From: Lunasporangiospora selenospora
Taxonomy: Eukaryota; Mortierellomycota; Mortierellomycetes; Mortierellales; Mortierellaceae
Assembly (NCBI GenBank): GCA_015680635.1
Contig: JAABOA010000009.1
Coordinates: 3,256-28,869, forward strand
Length of the DNA: 25,614 nt
Reading direction: 5' to 3'
This document shows positions 8,022 to 19,757 of this stretch, in pieces (the stretch's first letter is position 1; each line of letters opens with the position of its first letter). The notes under the pieces are model-generated. The model was not told where the DNA came from and did not search any database. It saw only the letters and a program-made list of their open reading frames with translations. The position numbers were made by a program, and so were the translations under genes.

Positions 8022-10798
8022 ATGGATGCCGCAACATGGACAGCTTTAGTCCGTTCCCTCCCTGAGGAAGAGATCCGGGTGGCATTAAGACAGGCGATCC
8101 GTGCCTGTAATGAACGTGGACTGTACTTCTCCGCCCGGTGGTAAGACGCGTGTCTGGAAAAATGGCCCAGAGGCGTGATCCGGTGGAACCGAGATTAAGC
8201 CGTATTGGGTTGCTATACAGTTGGGACAGGGAGGGGGAGCAGAGAAAAGTGGATATCATCTATGCCTTTACACGTCGTATCTGACACATTTTGCATCTCA
8301 CCATAGGGCGGCCGAGACATTGAATGGCCTTCCTATGAATATAGCAAAAGTTGACGGGGACAGGGAATCGGGAACGTCTAGGTCAATCTCTTTGACCACA
8401 ACTCGGTGGTCTGACAGTCTTGAAATCATTTCGCTCCTCGACCCACAATCAGCAAATGACCTGGAGACGGATATATATCTCATGGCAAAGACCTTTTTCG
8501 ACCTCAAGGAGTTTGACAGAGCTGCCGCCACACTTGAGCAATGCTCAAGCAATAAATCTCGATTCCTTCGACTTTACTCCAAATACCTTGCAAGTGCAGC
8601 ATATCAATTAAAGCTCTTGTCCATTTGTGTCTCACATTTCCTTTCAGTTTTTTTTATATTTGTGACTAACTGAGTATGTATGTATTAGGCAGGCGAGAAA
8701 AGACGAGAACAAGATACGCGTGAAGTTCTCGGTAAGCCGTTAGCCCCTGTGGTGTTTATTCTGGACTATTTGCTGACTTTCTCACCCATGGTGCCCCGTG
8801 CTTGACTTGTCTACTTATCAAATAAATAGGTTCTCGCGACAACAGCTCTGCAGAGAACAAGGAGCTAGACAGGATCGAGGCTGAGCTATCTGAGAAGTAC
8901 CATGAAGGAACACTGGACTCGTTCTGCAAGTACTTGTAAGGCGGACAAAAATATGCATGCTTGGTTGATCATCTTTCAGGACTTTTGTAAAGTTCATCGC
9001 ATGTTCGTCTCCAAGATATTGACGTGCTGTCCGTCTCACTTCTTTACCTCCACAGATATGGATTGGTGCTACTCAGGAGACAAAGGAAGAATCAGGCAGT
9101 GACCGTGTTAATCGAATCGGTGAACCAGTATCCATTCAATTGGAGTGCGTGGCAGGACCTTGCGTCGTGCATACCATCTTTCAAAGCAGTACGAATCTCA
9201 ATTAGAACGATTGTGAATGGTTTATCCGTACAGTCTTGAGTAACATATACTGATCCCCGTGATCTTGTATGTACTTTTTATGGGTGTATAGGCGACTGTG
9301 ATGATCCGAGAGCTCCCAGTCAACTTTATGACGGCATTTATGCTCTCTCATGTCAGTAACGAACACTTTAACCGCCAGGAAGATATTTTGGATATGCTTG
9401 ATGACCTAGCAGAGGTGTTCCCGGCAAGCCCGTTTTTGATGGCCGAGCGTGCACTTGCCCTGTTCAATGGCGGAGGTAAGTGAATGACCACCATATATTT
9501 CCGTGTGCAGGAGTTGACTTAACTTCACTAATAAGTCGTATGCGTTTTCTCCTGCTCCATCACGCCATCTTAAAAAGATCACCCAGAGTCGATAGATATC
9601 TTTGAGGGACTTGTTAAAGATCACCCATATCGCCTTGACAGCATGGACATTTACTCGAATGTGCTCTTCGTGACCGAAAACAGGACAAAGCTGAGTGAGC
9701 TGGCGAGACGGTGTGCTATGACAGACATTCACCGCCCAGAGACGTGTTGTATTATAGGTAACTGAATGTGGGAACAAGGGCAGTTACAGTTTAATTTGTT
9801 GATGTAAAAGGTCATTTTTTTTGCTCCTATTTGCTTAGTTCTAACGTAGCTGGTTTAATTCTTTCATAGGAAACTACTATAGTATGAAAGGCGAGCACAA
9901 GAAAGCAGTAGTTTATTTCAAAAAGGCTCTAAGACTTAACAGAGGCTACTCTGCTGCATGGACATTGCTCGGGCACGAATATCTAGAAATGAAGAGTACA
10001 TATGCAGCTGTGGAAGCATATCGAAGAGCAGTCGGTAGGCTTTTGATTTGTTTCAGTGATGTCTCAATGTCCATTGGGAATCTTTGGATAGCTTGGTTGG
10101 CAAAAACCTTTTTCTGACCATCCCGCTTTATCAGATTACAACCATAAGGACTATCGAGCATGGAATGGTCTCGGTCAAGCGTACGAAGTACTCAAGATGC
10201 ACTGTTATGCACTCACTTATTACCAGCGAGCAACGTCCTTAAAGCCATACGATGGACGAATGTGGTGTGCTATGGCCGAGTGCTACGAATTTTTGGATCA
10301 AGATACTGCGGCAATTCAATGCTACACGCGCGCCTTGTCGGTGTCAAGCCAGGAAAAGATGGCTCTGATCAAATTACCCAAGCTCTACAAAAAGATCGGA
10401 GATACAGCCAAGGCAGTGTACTACTTTCGGAAGAGTCTTGACCACTTGCGTGAGAACCAAGTAAGTTGACTATCAAGAAAAGGACATTCATTTTGATGCT
10501 CTTTTTTTATATTTCTGCTCTTTATGTGTAGTCGAGACGAGTTCGCTTATTCGATGCTTCAAATCTCATGGGTTATCACGGGGGACGGAATGTTTATTAG
10601 ATCGATTCAGAAGATACTTCGGAAGCATGTCTCTTCCTGGCAGAGTATGAGCGGGAAGAGGGAAACTTGATAGCAGCCTCCGACTATGCAACAGAGGCAC
10701 TACGATGTTCTTCTGAACAGCATCAGGAAGACGCCAAAGCGCTATTACGTGATATCAGGAGTGTACAAGAGTCGCGCGATATGGATGAGGCTGAGTAG
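8022..10798 (+). CDS. APC8: Anaphase-promoting complex subunit 8 (APC8/Cdc23)
   Basis: TPR subunit of the APC/C, the nuclear E3 ubiquitin ligase that targets securin and cyclins for degradation. Predicted 578 aa, close to the usual 560-660. Exons: 8022-8140, 8307-8593, 8693-8731, 8830-8935, 9056-9188, 9292-9475, 9578-9757, 9870-10034, 10135-10460, 10601-10798, all with GT-AG introns and matching phases. The N terminus ([21 protein letters not shown]) matches the Cdc23 family start. The second half is tandem TPRs typical of Cdc23: [39 protein letters not shown] and [20 protein letters not shown], after the segment [19 protein letters not shown]. The C terminus is the expected acidic tail after [15 protein letters not shown] superhelices of this kind form homodimers and bind IR-tail activators or other APC/C subunits. 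In exon 10 the acceptor at 10600 is required; an earlier AG at about 10532 would run into a stop. Confidence 0.95.
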
Positions 10799-11796
10799 GA
10801 GGCACTCACCCTCATAGATAAGGTCTCAATTGGGAACGATCTGTTACTCTAATGGATTGGAGGTTTTCAAAGGCGCGTTGCATAGTTAGTCTACCTTTAT
10901 TCCAGACAAGAGTAGCACTGCCCTTCATGTTGGACTGTTAAAGAGATACCCCCTCCAGGTGTTGTGTATCAAGGGTTGTAGGTCACTACCATACCAATAT
11001 CATGTTCATAAGTGAGAGAACAGTCTTTAATGGACTGAAGTAAAATTTACAGAGGCATGGTTGTCCAAGTGAACTCTCTGTAGACCAGGTTTCGATACAT
11101 CTGAAGTGGATTGGAAGTAGAGACCAGTGATGGCAATCAAAAACAACGAGTTAACGTGTTTATTACCACTGGTTAAATTGAGTATGATAGAGGTGAAGAA
11201 CAATAAGGAAATTGGTGGCAATAAAGGGTCGACTCATTTCTCGCCATATGCAACAGCTACATGGATGAGCAGTAAAGTGGCAACGTGATTTACTACAATG
11301 GTAATCTAAACCGGAACCTAGCACTGCTGCTACCACTTACCTAGCGAGCCTTGATAATATCATCAGTAAACGCGAATCTCAAAGGAAACAAAGCGTCGAG
11401 TGATACTTTATCAGAACATACGGGTTACAAAAGGGACAGGACATAATGTCAATGACTAATGTGTAGAGCCCAACCATTTGAAGAGGAAAGGGTGATTCGT
11501 ATGAGCAGAATGGTGGGAGTTCTGAGATCGTGCGGTTCTCTCTTCGCACACACTCCTGACGCGCACGATATCTTCTGTAATGGATGGGGGTACTCGATCC
11601 ATACATACAAGAATGAACTGTTCCTGCAGAAGATTCAGAACAGGGGTCAGGGCTAGAGCACTTTAGAATCAAAACATTATTGCTGATATATTACTATCGA
11701 GGAATGGACAATATGCCAGACTTCAGAGAAGAGTCATAAATTACTAAATGGGGGTTTTGTAGGGTTGTGGCCAATCTGTTAACCTAACCTCCATCA
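10799..11796. other. Convergent spacer, nothing recognisable
   Basis: This 1-kb spacer separates the 3' ends of APC8 (+) and the Yta7-like gene (-). Open frames of 60-100 codons exist on both strands near 11030-11220 and 11380-11670, but they overlap antisense, lack family motifs and do not join to neighbours by plausible splice sites. I see no RNA gene. Confidence 0.55.
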
Positions 11797-14700
11797 TTAT
11801 GACAGAGAGAGATAAGTCTCTTCAGTGTAAATCGTAGGGTCTTGAAGGCTCTGATGGATTTCAATCAACGAGTCTAGAGTCTTGTTCATATCCTAAAAGA
11901 CAAACAAGTGTGGCAGTGTTAGTCGCATAATGAACCCTATCAGAGAGGCATAGTCGATAATCAAGTTTAAGAACATGGCGCTTCGATTTCAGTACCGTCA
12001 AGAGAGCTTCTTTGTTCAGTACTCCTCGGTGCTCCCACACATCGCTGTAAAGCGATGCACGGAGCTGTTCAAGCTCTTCCACCGTCAGGCCCACCGTCTC
12101 TTTGGATAGTCGCATCTTGAGCTCCTCAACTGCATTTGAGTCCAGTATTAGCCGTTGCTGTGCAATAGGCTCCTCTTCGGCACCATCTTGGCTCCCCTTG
12201 GCCATTGTCACTGTTTCAAAGATCTGTTCCTCAGTCATGCGGTCTATTTCAAGAGCAGAAGCAGCTCCTTCGACTTTGCTGAAAGTATCATCTCTTGGTT
12301 CTAGGCCCTGGTATTTATCCTGATGCTGTTGTTCCTGATATGGCTGATCATTTTGGGGACTGGGATCTATGAGTGCTTCAAACTCGGGCATGCGATTGAT
12401 GGCAGTACTATCAGTACCAGAGGTCAAGGGTAAATGCTCCCCCGAAGAGACCATACCCAGGTCTTGGACAACGGTGCCTGACTCAGAGTTGGTGACTGTA
12501 GTTGTCATGGGCGTGTTTTGGTCTGAGGAGTCTATATCCATATTCATCTCCGATGAGCTGTGGTTGCGCAAAGCGTGTTCCAGTAAAGTTCCACTGACTC
12601 CAGAATTTGCTGTTGTCGTCGGTGTTGAGGCAGAAGTGACCCCTGACGATGCTAATGACAAAGACGTCCCACTGTCATCATTATCCTGCGCGCTCAGAGC
12701 GTGGCTTCCGCCATCATACTCCATGCTCATTGTGATGTTCATAGCAGTTCTCTCTGGCTTTGAGCCTTCCCGAGTTGCATTATCTGGCGGCTCTACGCTC
12801 ATGCTGCATCGACTACTGCCAATGCCACCTACACCGCCTTCCTCCATTTTGATTGACATGGCATCTACACTCTCTTCTCTTGTAGAGTCTGTGATAATCA
12901 GTCGTGAAAGGGCAGCTCTGTTTCGGAGATATATCTCGGGGTCGTCTGGTACGGCGGGTGCTTCGAGTCCTAAACGGCGACGACTAACTCGTTCACCCTG
13001 AGGTCTCTGTTGAGCTTTGACTTCTTGTCGAAACCTAGCTGCTGTCTTTTCAGTCTCTGTTATTAGCTCTGGGTCTAGCCGATCAACCATTGCGAATGCC
13101 ACATCCTGGAATCCACGAGCCTGTGAATGGTGATTAATGTATATATATTGGGCTTATGTTAGTGTTGCTTGGCGCCTCTCTCAGTACAGTAGGGCAGTTG
13201 TGGTGGAAAAGGTGCTCACTTCTTACCCGGAAAACAATCCTGCTAGGATCCTGGATATCGTGGTATAATGTCGTATTCTCAACGATCAAGTTGATATCTG
13301 CAAGAAAGTCTTTAACTTCCAGGTAAATGCCGTCATTAATCTTTTCGCTTATCATAACCAGGTCCATGGGCTTCTTTATAACCTGATAAAATTCCGGGTC
13401 TTCTTCTGGCTCTGGTAGTTTCACAAAAGGCTTGAACTTGCGTTCCTTGTGAAGCTCATCCACGATTTCTCTGAGGCTGATTCGGAGTTCTCTAAAAACG
13501 TACTGATCATGTTCCTGAAGCAGTCTCTTTTCTTCCGATGTTAAAATGCGCGGCTGAGGTGGCGGTGCTTTTTTTAGGACCTCTGGACTCGCTTTGGTTT
13601 TGGTTTCCATTGAGGCTTGATCTTGGAGATCCGTCGGCGGCCGAGTCATATCGTGGATCAGAGGCTCAAAGAATGCGATGCGTTGGGCTTCTTCTGGAGC
13701 TATCAGTTCAAGTCTACTATTCGAGGCCGACGCCCCTACACCAGACATGAACCAGCGTTTGATGGCCAATGGTAGTCTTAGGAAAGGCGTTTCGCTCGTA
13801 GCTAAAAATAGGATACCATCCTCTGGGTTCAACTCATCCAATAAATTTGAGAACGTTGCCTTGATGGTATCTGTTATCGCTGCCCACCACATATCGATAT
13901 ATGGAACGTATATGACACTTGGTGAGTGTCGCTTCACCTCCACAAAAAACTGAACGCAGGCTGCCTCAGGAGTTCGGCTTGACTCAGACATGAGTGACGC
14001 AAGGGTGAACTGTTGAACGTTGCAGCCTTCCAGATACTGTAGTAACGCTGGTCCAATAAATCGCTGTCCCATTCCACGTTGACCTGAAATGAGCATTCTT
14101 GGTTTGAAAGTCTTCAGTTTCTGGAAGCTTCTATATCCCACTGCCTGGAATGTTGTATCATCATCATCTTCTTTGGTGTCTTTCGAGGCATTTTTGCTTG
14201 CACTCTTGAATATTTTATCCATCTCCACACAGACTGCCGTGAATCTCTCCTGTAGAAGTGGCTTGATTGACTGTGGTAACGGTGAAGCTGTTGCGCCATG
14301 AATGCGATGCGTTGCTGGGGTCAGAGCCTTCGCTGACTTTAACATATCAATATCTTCGATAACGATCGTTGAAGCATCTATCAGAAGCTTATCCTTGCTA
14401 TCATAGATTTGTGGGTATCGCCTCCGGATAGCCCTCAAAGCTGCTTCGGTACAAAGCGCCTTTATATCCGCACCACAATAATGAGTGGTTATCCGTGCAA
14501 GTTCGTCTTTAAAACCTTCGTCCAGCGGAGGTTGCCATTTTGTAGTGTTGATATCAATGATCTTTCGTCGAGCTGCTTCGTTAGGGAGAGGAAAGTAAAA
14601 CTCTCGATCGAAACGCCCTGGTCGCCGCAATGCCGGATCAATTGCATCAATCCGATTCGTTGCTCCAATGACTACTACTTGACCTAGTATCATCATCGTT

Positions 14701-17185
14701 CAACAAAAGTCGTTCAATATACTGCTCAGCATCGGTGTGGAAATCATCGCAAAACTGGCATTTGAGAATCTACCTCTTCCATCCAAGCCATCCATGAGTG
14801 CAAGCATAGTGGAAACAATCGATGAGTGAATTTGTTCCTGTTTGCTTGAACGCACTGGACACAGACCGTCGATCTCGTCAAAAAAGATAATGCTTGGTTG
14901 CCATGCCTTGGCCTCTTCGAATAGTAGCCGGAGTTGTCGTTCGGCCTCGCCTACCCATTTGCTAAGACAATCGGCACCCTTTCGCATAAAGAAGGCGACT
15001 TTTTGGGTCTCAGTTGAGCAGCTTGAAGCTAGTGCTCGAGCTAAAAGCGTTTTTCCTGTACCAGGTGGTCCATGGAAGATGACTCCACGAGGCGGAGTGA
15101 TTTGGAAGTGGGAGTACACTTCCGGATAGAGCAGAGGGAGCATAACCATTTCCTTGAGTGATTTAATGTGATGATCCAACCCTCCAACTTTGTCAAAGTC
15201 AACATTCCTGCCTACAGCAAGTGGATCAGTATCAGCCATATGAATGGACCGAGCAGCAATCACATCCCTTCGTGACTCGGTAAGCTCATTCATGTTCATG
15301 GGCAATATCCGAGATGATGAATTTCGAGGTTCTGCAGTCCCTGAGCGCCTCTTAAATCCATGCGCACCATTCTCGTCACCAGATGAAGCACCTGTATGTA
15401 AGAGTGCATCCAGAAAGCTGGGTCTGCTCTGGCGCGACCTCGATCCATATTGGTCTCTACCATTATAAAAGTTAGATCTGCCCGACCTAGGTTTCGAAGG
15501 TGATGGCGATGGAAGTGGCCTGTCAGAAATGTACGTTGGACGGTTCTTTGGTCGCTCCCGAAGGTCATACTTCCTATCGGACTCTTGCTGGGATTGAGAA
15601 TGTAATGTCTGCTTAGAGTGAGGCAATCTTTGGCGGGCTTGGTGCTGAGGATTGGATACAGACTGAGCGAGGGACCGTGCTCTAAGCCTAGTCATGCGGC
15701 TAATACCGTTATCTCCATCATTCAACCTAAGAGCATTGCCAATGTCGCCTGCTCGACTATCGTCGTCCGCATTGTCGTCCTCCACATCTTGGTCGTCTCC
15801 TTCATCATCACCTTCGACATCTCGGCTACTGTTTCTGGGGCGCTTACTGTCAAAGCGATGCTCATCATCAGAGGTAAGATTATGGCTAGACCGTGTAGCT
15901 AGGGGACCATTTGATCTCGAAGGTTGATCAGGGGTAATATCCCGGCTATTCCTGGATGAGGGTGAGTCAGGTGCCAGAAACCCTCTCATGCCACGTGTAA
16001 TCCTCATATTCTCAGTAATCACGCGTGCTGGTTGTGGTGGTTTTGTTGGTGTGGAGTGAGAGGTTGACTCAAAAGCATCGATTCTTCCATCGCCGTATCG
16101 TGAGCGTAAACTACTCCGTCGCGTCTCGCTCGTCTGTTTAGACCGTGAAGATGGCTGTGTAGAGTGATGGACAGTGAAGCGCTCAGGAGCATTGATTGCG
16201 CTCCGATCACGTAAACGACGAGCTCCAGTTAGACTCTCTTCCATATGTTCCTGAGGCTTGTTAGATTCTTCTTGGTCATCTGCCTCCACCGCATCGTCGT
16301 CATCATGTTTCTCAACTTCGTCATCTCCAAGGTGATACTGCCGTGACTTTTGTTTCCGCTTCCCGGTGAGAGTTCTAGTACGTGACCGGCTGAGGTTCAG
16401 TTGACTGTCAACCATGTCTTCGTCTGCTTCATACTCGTCAGCCTCAATCTCGTCCTCATAATCCTCAGGATCAGCATAGTTAACTCTCTTGGTACGTCTC
16501 AGAGATTCGTATGCCCTCGACCCTGATCGGCATTCCATTCCACTAGGACTGTACGAAATCAAACTGGCATCGCCTTCGGCCATACTGTCGGCAGGTGTTT
16601 GCGAGGGTGATACTGAACGAGTATTGAGTATTTTCTCGGAAAGTAGGTCCGCTTTGTCATGATTAGTGGAGGTACTGAATGCATTGCTTATAGTTTCTGT
16701 AGCAACAGTCGAGGTGGTAGCGGTGGTGGTAACGGTTGTTACAGTTGTAGTGGCGGGGTGGGGAGTGTCGGCGGCCACTGCGTCTTCCTTCCCATGTATC
16801 CTTCTTCGTTTTGTCTCGTTGACGTCGTTATCAGAATAGGCTTTGTTCATAGGAAGGTCCTTCCCGTTAGTCGAAAAGAGATCTCGGTCGGGTCTATGCA
16901 TCTCCTCGTCACTGGAAATGTTGCGCTTGAGAGTAAAGGATTCATTTCCAGTAGATGGTGTCGAGGCTTCGCTCTAAGATCATGAAAGTGAAGAGAGAAG
17001 AGGTAAGCAGTTATACTGGGGAAAGGACTATAAAGTGAGCGTCTTCTTATAAGTTCCACAGCTTGTTATCCTAAGTTCGAACAGCATCAGGGAGTGACCT
17101 TTTATAACATTGGGTTGAGACTAGTGAAATGAGCTACTGCGTCCATAGTTTATTTTGAATACTGTACCTGTTGCTCACGGTCCAT
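11797..17185 (-). CDS. YTA7: AAA ATPase with bromodomain (Yta7/ATAD2/Abo1 family)
   Basis: Nuclear AAA ATPase that handles histones H3-H4 and regulates nucleosome density and chromatin boundaries. Predicted 1631 aa; exons 17185-17168, 16973-14774, 14683-13227, 13120-11996, 11892-11797. The N-terminal ~550 residues are acidic, Ser/Arg-rich and disordered. AAA1 (~600-880) has a complete Walker A GPPGTGKT (~641-648), Walker B IIFFDEID (~701-708), sensor GATNR and arginine-finger region RRPGRFDRE, so it should hydrolyse ATP. AAA2 (~935-1090) is degenerate: GQRGMGQR replaces Walker A and VIYVPYIDMW replaces Walker B, as known for this family. A bromodomain follows (~1156-1255; FVKLPEPEEDPEF, VIKKPMDL), but its usual YN is YH (~1213-1214). 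A Ser/Thr-rich tail and C-terminal helices (EELEQLRASLYSDVW; LDSLIEIHQSLQD) end the protein. The 6-codon first exon (MDREQQ) is chosen because exon 2 opens right after an in-frame TAG that also makes a good acceptor; it is the least certain part. Confidence 0.93.
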
Positions 17186-17780
17186 ATCGTGTACTCCACA
17201 AAAGCGTGGTCGAGTGGTGATGATTCAAAAATAAACAGACGCAACACCTGAGTATAGGTTGAGATCCTGTGGTGGTTGTCAGAGGTAAGGTCAGTTGTCA
17301 CTGTAGGGTGTCTAAAAAGTTTGGTATGGTTTGTCCACCAGAGGGAACTATGTAGGCATACCGGAGGTGCTCTGCTTGTCTCTGATAGTTGCAGCTGCCA
17401 GCTGTAGAATAAGCTACACGTCGTCCCTCGCACTAGGGGAGCGAAATAAAGACTGTAAATTCCAGCTCAAGGAAGGTGTAGTAAATGGAAAGTCAATGTA
17501 ACAGATCAAGTCAGAATCAACACCTGATGCTGATTAAACTGGTACTTTGGAGTATGGGTAATGATGCAGATGCTGGGATGCCTTTGTGCAGATATTATTC
17601 CTTCAGTGAAGGGTGATCCCAAGGCGCATCGGTCGAACAAAGGGATTCGATGTGGAGGCATCTCAGTCGAGAGTCAGAAGTTGGGTGGCTTGTGCATCTG
17701 TCAATTTCTCAATGAATGTGCGCACACTCTTGTTCTCTCTTTTCCTTTCTTCACTTCTTCCCCCGTTTTCCTCACAAGTC
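17186..17780. promoter_or_regulatory. Divergent intergenic region between the Yta7-like and TSTD2-like genes
   Basis: About 595 bp separate the two predicted start codons, so this presumably holds both promoters. A pyrimidine-rich block (about 17728-17772, TTCTCTCTTTTCCTTTCTTC) precedes the TSTD2-like ATG, which is common in fungal leaders. An open frame runs in from upstream (from about 17613) in the same frame as that gene, but its translation lacks family resemblance before 17781. Confidence 0.4.
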
Positions 17781-19348
17781 ATGACCCTCCCTGCACAGAC
17801 CAGGATAGCACGGAACAAGGCCCTAGGCGAGCTTCTTCACGAGAGGAGGACAGGCAATGACAAATGGGCTTGTTGCAGTTCGGACTTTCAGAACTCTGCC
17901 TCGGTGTTCAGGCACCTGGCTACTTCTCATCCCGATTTAGTGGATTGCCTGACTCAGGACATACTTTCACAACTTCACCCAAAGTCAAAACACTCCAATG
18001 GATCTACTTCCCTAGACAGGGAGCTCAGTGATTCTGCAGAGTTTACATCTCGGCGAGCGAAAAAGTATGAGAGTGACCCAGTTAGCTTGTCTTGCTCATG
18101 CGGCACGGGCGCGGAGACTGTGATACTCTTTTACGCTTATATCGCAATTGATGATCCGTTGGATCTTGCAAAGCGACACAAATCGTGGGCCTCAGAGCTA
18201 GGTCTATACGGGAAGGTCAGGATTGCCAATGAGGGCATCAATGCAACACTTTCTGGTTCCGATTCCTCTATTCATGCATACATCAACCTGTTAACGGATT
18301 TTTCGCCATTCAAGTCGCTACAACTCTCACAAGTGAAGGACTCATCAAGCGAAGATGAAAAGCGTAGTCTTGAAAGGAAGCGGTTTGCTTTCTTTAAGCC
18401 TTCGTCAGGATGTCGACATGTTTTTGGAGGTGTCATGTCAATTAAGGCAGTTGATGAAATTTGCCCTTTAGGAGCACCTGAGCTCAGTGTGTCCCAGGAC
18501 CAAAGAAACAAGACAGGGAAGTTACCTCCGAAAGAGTTCCATGACAAACTTTTAGCGACCAGTGCCCGGAGCGATGTTGTTGTATTGGATGTGAGAAACT
18601 ATTACGAATCAGATATCGGCCAGTTCAAGAATGCGATTACACCTCCGATACGAAAGTTCTCATCATTCAAAGACTACGTTGACCGAAACAAGGAGAATCT
18701 ATCTGGAAAGACTATCTTGTCTTACTGTACAGGAGGCATTCGATGGTAATATTATCGTTTTACGAGCAATTCCACTTGAACATGTTCGACGTCCTGATCA
18801 TTGTTTGTATTAATCCTATTCAATGAAGTGAGAAGGCGACCACCTATATGCGGAAGGCGCTTGATCCATTAGATGTGGCGAAAAAGACCGAAGTGTTGAT
18901 GTTGGAAGGGGGCATTCACAACTACTTGGAGTGGATCAAGCAAGAGGGCAAGGCGGACGAGTCGCTTTGGCTAGGAAAGAACTATGTCTTTGATGCACGG
19001 CAGTCACTCGGTCTGGATGATTCGGCAACATCCGGTGCCTCACTGGGCGATTCCAGCGATCGTTTAATCTCAACCTGTCGAGGGTGCCACACTCCGTGCG
19101 CTCGATACGTAAAGTGCAGTGGATTTGGATGTCATAGGCTTATTATTGCTTGCTTGATCTGCTCACCAGCTGAAAATACCAAGGAGGAAATCGGGATGTG
19201 CTGCTGTAGTGAGTGTCAGGATATGGGGAAGAAGCTACAGGCCTATGCTCATTCTGGTGAGAAAGCAGGTAGAGGGGAGCTAAGAGTTAAGCGAGGCATC
19301 TGCCAATGTGAAAGAGAGCGCAGGAGGCAGTTGGGTATGGACGAATAA
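17781..19348 (+). CDS. TSTD2-like rhodanese-domain protein (TrhO-related)
   Basis: Predicted 494 aa; exons 17781-18745 and 18829-19348, one 83-nt intron. The architecture matches animal TSTD2. An N-terminal zinc-finger-like segment reads WACCSSDFQNSASVFRHLATSH (C31/C32, H45, H50). Next comes the ferredoxin-like domain of bacterial tRNA-U34 hydroxylase TrhO/YceA (FYAYIAIDDPLDL, GKVRIANEGINATLSG), then a rhodanese domain with VVLDVRNYYES and the active-site loop YCTGGIRCEK. The catalytic Cys is about residue 316; the second Cys of the loop (322) is split by the intron. A Cys-rich tail (C405, C408, C412, C418, C423, C430, C433, 446-448, C451) looks like zinc ribbons. TrhO makes 5-hydroxyuridine at tRNA position 34; whether TSTD2 proteins do so is not established here. 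The start is the ATG just before the family-like N terminus; an in-frame open frame extends upstream to about 17613. AATAAA overlaps the stop codon. Confidence 0.9.
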
Positions 19349-19757
19349 AACAAAGCCTGGTTTGCGCAACAATACCGCCTTTTGATAATTGTCATTCTTT
19401 GGTACCCCTTCCCTTCCCAGTTCCCGCTATCCTCCCAACAAGTCTGCAGCCTGTTTTAAATGGTTGAAGTAAGCGCTGATAACCATAGGATCGATCACAT
19501 CCAATACTCTGGTACCTCTCAGCCACCCAAACATTTTGAATGCTAGCCCCTTAGCCTGTAAAGCAACTGTACTTTTAGTTCCAGACTTCTCCACAGCCAG
19601 TCCTGTGCATTCGCCGCCCTCGGTCAGCAACACGCCGAATCAGCATCAACCTTGTGCAGACACAGCAATCGCTCCTTCCGGTATTCTACAGCGATTGAGT
19701 TCAAGGAATTGGCTAGATTTAAGAGCCAACGGTCTTTTTATCATACCAAAGCACATC
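19349..19757. other. Intergenic region containing an uncertain minus-strand open frame
   Basis: This 409-bp spacer lies between the TSTD2-like stop and the cyclin start. On the minus strand 19633-19427 is open for 68 codons with a fairly protein-like C-terminal half (KMFGWLRGTRVLDVIDPMV, then ISAYFNHLKQAADLLGG and a stop). It has no ATG except an internal one about 36 codons from the end, and its upstream in-frame stop lies just before 19633. No family was recognised. It could be the 3' remnant of a lost gene or chance. The plus strand is also open from 19536 in frame with the cyclin but without an ATG. Confidence 0.35.

Noticed and set aside
11379-11672. Overlapping open frames in the APC8/Yta7 spacer
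   Set aside because: They are antisense to each other, lack family motifs and have no splice connection to either neighbouring gene.
12369-13001. A 210-codon plus-strand open frame
   Set aside because: It lies entirely antisense to the Ser/Thr-rich tail exon of the Yta7-like gene, whose frame, splice sites and family match are strong; codon bias of that exon explains the opposite open frame.
17613-17780. Upstream in-frame extension of the TSTD2-like gene
   Set aside because: The translation has no resemblance to the family N terminus and includes a pyrimidine-rich leader-like block; the ATG at 17781 fits better.
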